Assembly: GCA_033239005.1 (NCBI GenBank)
Contig: BSQZ01000004.1
Coordinates: forward strand, 15,494,007-15,558,006
Direction of reading: 5' to 3'
Length of the DNA: 64,000 bases
Source: Lamellibrachia satsuma
Lineage: Eukaryota; Annelida; Polychaeta; Sabellida; Siboglinidae
Part shown: positions 55,888 to 64,000 of the stretch, piece by piece
How the letters are laid out: every line of letters starts with the position of its first letter
Numbering within the stretch: position 1 is the first letter of the stretch
Notes under the pieces: generated by a model
Told to the model about the DNA's origin: nothing
Databases searched by the model: none
Seen by the model: the letters and a program-made list of their open reading frames with translations, nothing else
Position numbers and translations under genes: made by a program

Positions 55888-56149
55888 GTTAGTTTGAGTT
55901 GGATATATGGCAATTTGTTGTATGACCCGTATTTGTTTATATTATATTTTTATATGATGTTTATGTATAGTTTTGTTTCTTTGAATGTTCTTATGTGGAA
56001 GTTTATGATATCATGCTGTAGTAGTAACTATGTAATCCATCGTTGCTCTCAAACATGTAATGAATAATATGTTGCAAATTATTTTCTTATTTTGAGGCAA
56101 GCCATATTAGTAATTATCAGGTTTTAATAATATATATAAAATTGTGCAG

Positions 56150-56236
56150 GTTGACAGAAAACGACCTCAGTGATCCCACAGCCAGCAAAGCGTTGGGTGA
56201 CTCCATCCAGGAGATGACAGCTTTGAGGGAATTGAG
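56150..56236 (+). CDS. LRR exon 14 (Asn-type, 87 bp), last one found
   Basis: Identical to exon 10. It leaves with AG before gtaagt, so at least one more exon must exist downstream. Copy 4 stops just before where its Cys-type exon should be, and no terminal exon was found to 64,000, so the gene end is outside the window or in sequence I could not recognise. Confidence 0.93.
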
Positions 56237-57095
56237 GTAAGTAGTTTATCGATATAATTCACATTGGCTGTATTGCTATTGTTGCGCCAGTGATATTTCT
56301 CCTGTAAGTCTGAACTTCTGATCATGCAACGGTTTCTCTGTTGTTTGCATGGGTTGATTCCATGTTAGAACTGATAGAATTGTCATACTTAGGAATGATA
56401 TGGGCAGTTGATAGATACAATGGCTGCCTTGTTTGGAAATTGGAGTTCCTATTCAGATACTATTCAGAAACTGTCAGATTAGATGACATATTTGATCTTG
56501 AACTGTACCCATCGCTGAATTTGTTTCGTGTCAAAACTTGTTTAAATTTATTACTGTGACGTTCTGTGAATCACATGAGCAGTTCATAAATACTATGGCT
56601 GCCATGTTTGGTATGTGGAGTTGCTATTGAAATGCTCTTCAGAAATTCTCAGACTAGTCAACATATTTGATCATAAACCGTAGCAATCCAGCAATTTATT
56701 TATTTTCTTGTCAAATCATATTTTACTGTAGCATTGTGACGTTTTATATAATATGCTACATATTTCTTAATATTGTTAAGCTCCAGAGTGTGCCCTAAGA
56801 GTGTTGTACAACATGACATATGAATGTTAATTACACAATAATTATGAAGTAATGCATTATAAGTATTCACACGAAATACATGTTTGGTCTTTAGACTGAA
56901 AAGTGCTTTTGTGTGCAGGTGCAGAAGGCCCCAGCCACTAGCTAGAGGGCTATTTAATAACAACCTGTTACCCTCTCTTCCTGGAAATTGGTATAGCGCT
57001 TAATTAGGCTGGCCGGGAGGCATTCAAAGCATCCCATTGCTTAGCGGCGCCTGCGGGGTAAATTTGCGGGAGTTCAAGTTCAAGTAGAGGCGCAG

Positions 57096-58697
57096 GTAGC
57101 TAAGAAAATAAAGGCAATGAAAGATAACAAATCACCGGGAGTGGATGGGATTCCTCCAAAATTACTAATGGAAACAGTAGAACAAATCAGTATACCACTT
57201 GCAAGAGTATTCAACTTGTCATTAAAAGAGGGAGTTGTTCCGTTTGAATGGAAAGAAGCAAACATCATACCATTATTTAAAAAGGGTTCGAGAAATAAGT
57301 CAGAGAATTACAGACCAGTGAGTTTAACGTCAGTGATTTGTAAATTATTAGAAAGGTTAATTAAAGACCATATGGTGGAATTCCTCGTTAAGCATAAATT
57401 ATTAAATTCATCTCAACATGGATTCCTTAAAGCGAGGTCATGCTTAACAAATAAATATGTTATGTTTTTTGGAAGAAATCACTAAGTGGATAGACGTGGG
57501 ATCGCCAGTAGATATTATCTACTTAGATTTTCAGAAAGCTTTTGACAAAGTGCCACATCAAAGATTACTACTTAAATTAAAAGCCCATGGTATCGGGGAC
57601 AGCATAACTGACTGGATAGAACAATGGCTGACTGACAGAAGACAACGAGTTGTAGTAGATGGAGAAGTTTCAAATTGGAAATCGGTTTTGAGTGGGGTAC
57701 CTCAAGGATCAGTATTAGGACCTATATTATTCTTAATTTATATCAATGACTTGGACGACAGTATAACAAGTAACGTACTGAAATTTGCGGATGACACAAA
57801 ACTGTTTAGAAAGGTTAATACTGATGGTGATAAACAACATTTACAAAACGATCTAGACAGATTAGTGAAATGGTCTGAGAAATGGCAGATGTTGTTCAAT
57901 TTTGGGAAATGTAAATGCCTACATACAGGACATAGGAACTTGAATGTAAACTATAAAATGGGAGATACTGTTCTGGGTACTACTGTAAAAGAAAAGGACT
58001 TAGGAGTTACAATAAGCGCTGATATGAAAGTTTCAGAGCAGTGTGGTATTGCAGCTTCAAAGGGTAATCAAATTCTTGGATTGATTAGAAGAAACATAAC
58101 ATACAAGGGAAAAAAGTTAATTATACCTCTTTATAAAGCAATAGTTAGACCTCATTTAGAATACTGTATACAAGCATGGAGACCATATCGTAAGAAAGAT
58201 ATAGATACGCTTGAACGCATACAAAGGAGAGCAACTAAAATGATTCCAGAACTGAGAGACCTTAGTTATGAAGAACGCCTGAAAGAATGTGGTTTAACAA
58301 CTCTAGAGACAAGGAGGTTAAGAGGAGATCAGATTGAAGTGTTTAAGATATTGAATGGGTATGAAAATATTGATAGAAATATGTTTTTCTCACTCAAGAA
58401 GGATAGCAGAACTAGAGGACATGAGGTAAAATTAGTAAAGGATCAATGTAGATTGGACATCAGGAAGCACTCGTTCTCACAGAGGACAATAAATGAATGG
58501 AACAAATTGTCTACAGATTGTGTAACTGCTAGCAGCGTGAATATGTTTAAAAACAAGGTTGACACATATCTCAGGAGGGCGGGTTATAAGTAGATGAACA
58601 TTGTTGGACTCTCGATAAGCCAATGGCTTCCTTGTCCACTTGCCATCTGGGCATTTGGCTTGGATGGCAAATCTTGTTAAATCTTGTTAAATCTTGT
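57096..58697 (+). mobile_element. CR1-type retrotransposon, best-preserved copy (5'-truncated)
   Basis: The reverse transcriptase is open in two overlapping frames (57,117-57,485 and 57,457-58,593). A single extra T in a T run at about 57,470 separates them (copy 2 has one T fewer). Motifs: KSPGVDGIPPKLLMETV, NYRPVSLTSVICKLLERL, YLDFQKAFDKVPHQRLLLKL (palm A), LSGVPQGSVLGPILFLIYIN (palm B), KFADDTKLF (palm C intact), DLGVTISADMKVSEQCG, QRRATKMIPELRDLSYEERL and a C-terminal NEWNKLSTDCVT. The endonuclease and any ORF1 are missing, so the copy cannot be autonomous. It ends with tctcgataagccaatggc and a three-unit aaatcttgtt tail. Confidence 0.95.
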
Positions 58698-59020
58698 TTG
58701 CAAATTACTTTTCTGCACTGCACCAGACTAGCAACACCATTTTCGACTTTCATTTGGGAACAATTTTGATTCCCACCCTCCCTCCCCAGTGTATTTGTTT
58801 TACTGTCAGTTATACATTCGACAGTGCTCTCGCCTACTATGGTGCATTGCATTTCAATTGCAATATAGCAGACTAGCAGCTTGATGATCGTGCAGTCTTC
58901 AAGTGTATATTTTCCCCTTACACAAGCTGAACATTGTATAGCAGCAGAACAGTTTTGTTTGATCAAGGGCAAGGTATTAACCCCCTTTTGTATAAAGCAA
59001 GCTCTGTGCTGATACAGCAC

Positions 59021-60081
59021 GAATTGGAGGGGATTACTTAGGGGGGATTACTTACATCACACTTTTGTGTGTAGTAAATTTTTAAATAGTCTAGCTGGTA
59101 CTGTGCTCGTGCACTCTTAATTAAGTATCGTTTTCCCTTGTAAATTGTTATGCTGGAACATTATATAATAGCACAGAAACAAGAGTTTTTTTATCACACT
59201 TATTGCTAACATCTACCAGTTTGTGTTCTATAGTGATGTAGTTATCCAGACAGACTATTTATTCTGACTGTGCGTCCTATGCTGCTGGCATCTTACATTT
59301 AATGCAATGTGCACAGTGGTAGTTTTGTTGAAATGCAACCTCCAAAATAAATTGGACAAATTGCCCATTTTCAACCTACATAGCAGGTTGTTTTTTCCAC
59401 ACAAATTTCGAAAGGGTTTCACGTCCCCGTTATTAACCAAATCCACCAGGGATTCATGGGTAATGGAACTGCTTAGGCACACGAATATAGTATTTACATA
59501 TAAATTCGCCACATTCTTGGCCGAATTTGGTGATATGGTTGAGCGCTTTGGAACGAAATCCGGTCTCTTCAACCTTTGCGTCTTGGACGTAGACATGGCC
59601 ATAACGATAGCAATGGTGTGAAGAAAGCAGGTTATTTTTATAGAAACAAACAAATGAAATGGGTTTACAATCAGATGATGTATTACACAGCTGATGTTAA
59701 AATAGGTGCATTTTCAGAACCTTGTTCAACTAATGTCATAAACAAATGTCCTAATTTAGAAATTGTAATCTCTAACCTAATGTGCCTTTATTCAAGCTTT
59801 CAGTAGGCACATTCGTCTACATCCCAAATACCAACTTTAGCTTAGCATAATGTCTTCATTTCGATGTGGTGTAGACAATATCATATGGTTTATTGTCACC
59901 GAACGAAGATTTTGAGGGGTTATCCTGTTGGCGGTTACCCATTTGAATCTCGGTCAGGCAATCGTACAACAATATCAATAGCACTGGTATAGAATTTATG
60001 GGATTACACAACCGTGTCATGTATTTGTTTTCGTACATGTGTTTTTGCTATTGATTATACGTACGATCGCCTCTTTATTAT
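59021..60081 (+). repeat. Tandem segmental copy 4, truncated before its exons
   Basis: Matches the first 1.06 kb of the unit and stops at ctctttattatg. In copies 1-3 the next bases are tatcacctctatattgcag or similar, then the Cys-type exon. Here attccagtatatttg of an unrelated L2-like remnant follows. Its last 60 bp carry the copy-2 variants. Confidence 0.93.
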
Positions 60082-61060
60082 GATTCCAGTATATTTGTAA
60101 AGTGCAAATGATGATTGGTCTAAATAAATGAGTATTGTGTTGTATATTGTATTGTTTAGCAGTTCATAATCGATAAGCAGTTCCCGTTGTAAACAGTTGC
60201 TTTGGTACGCTGGGGAGCTATAGAGGATCAGCAAGTTTAAACAGGTGGGTTTTTAGTTTACATTTTAGAAATGTTGTTATGTTTCCTACACACTAAACAC
60301 TAAGAGTTGGTGAGTTCCAAAGAGTCAGTGCAGCAACTAAAAAAGCTATTGTTCCAACATTTGTCTTAATACTGAGAACAAAAAGTAGATTAGAATTAGA
60401 TGATCGAAGCTATCTGCGCTGTCTTGCAGGAGTGAGCATTGATTGTAAATATGCTGGTTGCTTGGATGAAAGTGATTGATAGGTAGGTAATTGTACAGAT
60501 TTTACAAATAATGCGATGTTAGACGGGGAACCAATACAATGATATCAGTAGTGGTACTGAGTGAGAGAAACGAGCAGACCAGGTATCTAGCCTTGCCAAA
60601 CTATTTTGCACACGTTGAAGTTTCAAGATGATAATATTAATGATTCCCTGCAGTAGTAATAAAAGTATTAATACACGTGTATGCGTAATTCCTCAGGAAC
60701 CAGAGCTCAGAGAATTATTTATGCACGATATAATTAACATGCTCTGCCAAAAATATTAATGTGTCTTAAATATGTCTTTGTGGAAGATAGCTACAGTTTC
60801 AGATTATTTCAAGGTGATCTGGGAGTACATTGCAGATTTTGGGCGCACCTACTGAAATAGCTCGCTTGGCCAAGTTAAGTTTGGTGTTACGAATAAAACA
60901 TTGTAAAACAATAGATTATCTGAGCTTTCTCAGAATATTTGAAAGACGCAGTAGACTAGTCAAATAGAATTGCTGTTGAGTTGATAGAGCACAGTATGTT
61001 TCATTGGACTATTTAAATTTGATTCAACAAGTAAGTGTAACTGGGAGGCCAGTGTAACTG
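60082..61060 (-). pseudogene. Two L2-like retrotransposon 3' ends, decayed
   Basis: On the minus strand, 60,300-60,350 reads like K-A-F-L-V-A-A-L-x-L-W-N (reverse of gttccaaagagtcagtgcag), the conserved tail of L2-type polyproteins. A second end lies at 60,640-61,050, parallel to 31,400-31,800 (agagctcagagaattatttatg, caaggtgatctgggagtac). No open frame of length. Confidence 0.6.
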
Positions 61061-61623
61061 TTTACGTCAGGGTAATGAGGGTGAGAAATGAAACGTCATG
61101 TGTACAACACATTCAAGGTAATGGCGCACAAGTTAGTGTTTAGTAATTAGTGCATTTGATATTATGTTAGCAGTAAACAAATTTATGATATACCAAATTG
61201 TACAGATGACACATAAATAGAAGAATAATATGTAACATACAGTTCACGGATGTCATCACTGTGATGACTGAGAACGAAGACGGGTTTAGACAGTTTCTGA
61301 ATAATCACACCAGCTGAATAGTTACACCAAACACCTGACACATCGACAACAATGTTGTTGAGGTGTTAGGTGGCAGGTTTGATAATAATAAATATATAAT
61401 AATTAAATCATTCAAATGTTATTTTTCCTAGAGAATAAGATAGAGATTATGGTAGAGATTACCATATTTACCTAAACACATTGTGGAACAAAAATGCATT
61501 TGTTAGACAAAAGTAGCCCATATTTGAAAGCAAATCCAAACTATGACCAGCTGAAGCTGTAAAGAACATTTCAACTGATTGGAAATATGTATCAATGTTA
61601 GTATGCTTTATACGGCTGTTATG

Positions 61624-61664
<41 letters not shown>

Positions 61665-62939
61665 ATATAAAACAATGCTCTTTTCGAATTATTATGGCTT
61701 TTTTATTCTATCTGATGTAATGTTTTCGTTGTGATATTGATATCTTATTTAATTTATTGATCAAACCTTAGAAAAGGTGTAGAACAAATAGATTAACAAA
61801 TTATCCTGAGAACAAGATTTTAGTCACATTGCGTGAGGACAAGACTCAAAACAATGCATGAAATAAATGTGGGCAAATGCTAGAATCAGAAGAATTGTTC
61901 CTGTACCATAGTTAATTTCAAACTGAATCCTATTCAATATATAGAATCAGTAATTTATGGTTTATGTTGTTGATAAAGCTCCAGTTACCCAGTTCATTAT
62001 CAATAGTGTTTTGACCAAATTTACATAAATTTTACACAAAATACCCGTTTTTGACCTAACGTCGAAAACCCAGACCGGTGAACTACCCATACATTAATCA
62101 GTGACGTTTGTGGAAAGTATCTAAAAAGTTGGCTGCTTGTGACAATAAATGTGATTGAAATTTTATTTATCTGAGCCCTTTTCATGTTTTCGGGCGCCCG
62201 TCTATTGACATTAGTCACAAGTTGTTAACTTGTTAACAACCAATTAATCAGCCAAGCTTTTTAGTACTTTGAGATCATATGACCAGTCAGAATTGGCCGG
62301 TTGTGACTAACTTGTACAACGTAGCCGTGATATCTATATAAAATGCAGATAATAAAATATAAGAATAATAATACATAAGATGTATATAGCAACACAAGGC
62401 GATTGTCAATCGGACTATACTGTATACTAAGGATAATCATAAGATATGTCGTGTACTAACATACAAGCATGCAAGTGACTGCACTGTTTGTAAAACTGTA
62501 TATAATCCATGCTAGACAGAATCTCGCTGTTTTGTCAACTCATATAATGTCACAGACAGTTGTAATGTCTTATATATTGATATATAACAAAACATGTGTT
62601 TGTTGTTACTACTGTTACGTAGGAGTAAAGAGATGTACGTGTCTTGTCGATGGTTAGCGTCAGTGACTAACTAGACTAGCATAACGGATGTGGGCCCAGT
62701 AACCACCAGAATGACCAAAAAACACAACGGATTCTGCATGGCGCTTGAAAAGTAAGACCAATACAACAGCGATACATTTGTACGAAGCTCTCTTTCCAGA
62801 TGACGCCGCTGCAGTTTATAATTTTCTCGAATACATGCACAACCTTTAGCTTCATAATCACCATAAAAAGATTGTCATCATAAGCCACGGGACTCATTAA
62901 ACCAGAATCAATATACTTGATAAAGCCCTCGAAACTGTG
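61061..62939. other. Dispersed repeat remnants and a TA microsatellite, no gene
   Basis: 61,480-61,540 and 62,227-62,350 match 31,190-31,340. The block between (61,555-62,225) is absent from that partner and contains a TA run at 61,629-61,669. No LRR exon or transposon protein recognised. The 109-codon minus frame at 62,676-63,005 has no supporting features. Confidence 0.5.
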
Positions 62940-63390
62940 GAAAATTCCCCTTATTCGTCCAGCATGTCTAACAATGTCACGTTTGACAAGGAACGAAACA
63001 CACAACTAGGTAAAGCTGGAAAATAAAACAATTGGAAGACTCTCAAAACGATTCTGGTCTAACAAGAGCTTGACACTGCATACAAAACTGAATGTGTACC
63101 ATGCATGTGTTCTTAGCATCTTTTGCATGGTCCTGGATAACTTTATTGGAAACAGGAAAGTAAACTAAGCAGCTTTCATCTACGCTTCCTGTGCGTGAAA
63201 TAGCAGGACAAAGTCATCAACCTTGTCAACACCACTAATAAGCACGCTCAGAAACGACTACGATAGCTTGGACATGTACAGCCTCCCCAGTGACCGCCTG
63301 CTGAACCTCATCCTCTGTGGAGAGCTATCTGAAGGCGAACGCCCAGTTGGCTGACCTAAATTGGGATACAGTGATGTAATAAAAATACAG
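62940..63390 (+). pseudogene. RTE/L1-like retrotransposon 3' fragment
   Basis: Shifted plus-strand frames read KTIGRLSKRFWSNKSLTLHT then KLNVYHACVLS, and later SLPSDRLLNLILCGELSEGE followed by RPVG-stop-PK. This is the order of the C-terminal region of endonuclease-type LINEs (K-x-x-x-x-F-x-x-L-x-x-R-x-W, L-x-x-K-x-x-V-Y, then R-M-x-x-x-R-L-x-x-x-x-x-Y-G-E-L, R-x-x-G-x-P). Heavily frameshifted. Confidence 0.7.
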
Positions 63391-63394
63391 GTGT

Positions 63395-63545
63395 AGATAT
63401 CCCGTGTAATTGACTATTGGTGCAGATGCCTCAGTCAGTCAATAAAATGAAACTGGTCGTAGCTCTGATTGGTCTTTCAAACTAAACAACAAATAAGACT
63501 GGGTTAGCACACCCCAAATTAGATTCATTGATATACAACGGGAAT
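63395..63545. repeat. Dispersed repeat, partner of 32,565-32,720
   Basis: gtaattgactattggtgcag and actaaacaacaaataagact match the 32.6-kb copy at moderate divergence. Both precede DIRS-like sequence within a few hundred bp. Confidence 0.75.
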
Positions 63546-63719
63546 GCAGATTGCACAACCATAGTACCAGTTGTATTATGTATTATCCACTACACTCAAA
63601 AGCACGTGGCAATGATCTACCAGGCCCCACACGCTTGCGGATATGGACCCAACCCCTGCAAAAGGGCTGCGCGGCTCTGGACCAAAGCGATTGAAAAGAG
63701 TAGTATAGTAGGCATCACT

Positions 63720-64000
63720 GCCACACACATTGTTTTGTACATGCTGTCAGGTCACGTTGTTGAATCCGAAGAATGATCATCACTGCCACAGGAGTTGTTC
63801 CGTAGATGCGGTTACGTAACGTTGTTGAATCTGAGGGAGTGATCATCACTGCCACATTCTGTATGGACTGGCGTACACTTCGCAGATCAGTGCAGACATG
63901 AAAGACAAGCCATACTTGCATGTAGTGAGATGTGACCAGTGGAAGTTTTGAAGCTACATATTGACTCTACCCGGATATACTTCTGATAGCAGTCAGAATT
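63720..64000 (-). mobile_element. DIRS-like 3' region, cut by the window edge
   Basis: gagttgttccgtagatgc, ggactggcgtac, agtcaggtgtgacc-like and ctctacccggatatactt match the tail of the DIRS copies (for example 41,680-41,880). The minus-strand recombinase end would begin just beyond 64,000. The gttgaatctgagggagtgat block is present about one and a half times (63,752-63,850). Confidence 0.8.

Larger units (their letters stand above)
54722..59020 (+). repeat. Tandem segmental copy 3 (4.30 kb, with CR1)
   Basis: Contains LRR exons 13 and 14 and the better CR1 copy. Around the exons it is nearly identical to copy 1, yet it shares the CR1 insertion with copy 2, so it is a mosaic. Confidence 0.95.

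Noticed and set aside
60410..60440. Possible LRR acceptor (gtcttgcag) after the array
   Set aside because: The following bases do not encode an LRR motif, have no donor at 84 or 87 bp, and lie in an L2-like remnant on the other strand.
62676..63005. 109-codon minus-strand frame
   Set aside because: No domain, no splice context, and it overlaps the start of an RTE/L1-like remnant on the plus strand.

Overview
This is animal genomic DNA, not microbial. It is AT-rich and intron-dominated, with no long native open reading frame, and is packed with decayed non-LTR and tyrosine-recombinase retrotransposons, fold-back elements and minisatellites. The only host coding signal is a ladder of 14 short plus-strand exons with GT/AG borders. 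Together they encode a ribonuclease-inhibitor-type leucine-rich repeat (LRR) array such as the C-terminal sensor of NLR-class immune receptors. The species cannot be fixed from the window; a marine invertebrate with expanded NLR/LRR genes (amphioxus, hemichordate, echinoderm or lophotrochozoan) would fit.

The exons run from 1,119 to 56,236 in seven pairs. The first member is a Cys-type repeat (84 bp, 28 residues; 78 bp in the first pair) and the second an Asn-type repeat (87 bp, 29 residues). Every exon is flanked by phase-2 introns, so all 14 join into one open frame of 1,191 bp (397 codons). The gene enters from the left already in mid-codon, so its start lies outside the window. No stop-bearing terminal exon was found on the right.

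Layout. 1-10.3 kb: the first four LRR exons, a 59-bp minisatellite carrying ten tandem 3' splice sites, a piggyBac-like element, and a CR1-type retrotransposon broken by an L2-like fragment and a TA microsatellite. 10.3-21 kb: an L2-like remnant, a long-TIR element, an RTE-like retrotransposon with a nested CR1 tail, and an orphan intron start whose LRR exon is gone. 18.5-47.5 kb: DIRS-like tyrosine-recombinase retrotransposon copies on the minus strand, with L2-like, CR1 and RTE-like fragments, a 0.84-kb fold-back, a perfect 44-bp inverted repeat at a CR1 junction, and two more LRR exon pairs. 47.7-60.1 kb: a tandem array of three and a half segmental copies, each full copy holding one LRR exon pair. 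Copies 2 and 3 also carry the same CR1 insertion, and copy 1 shows the empty site. 60-64 kb: L2-like, RTE/L1-like and DIRS-like remnants only.

The LRR array appears to have grown by duplicating intron-exon-intron-exon modules of about 2.7 kb, each adding one 57-residue repeat pair without breaking the frame. Transposon insertions shared between modules, or missing from some, record the order of events.
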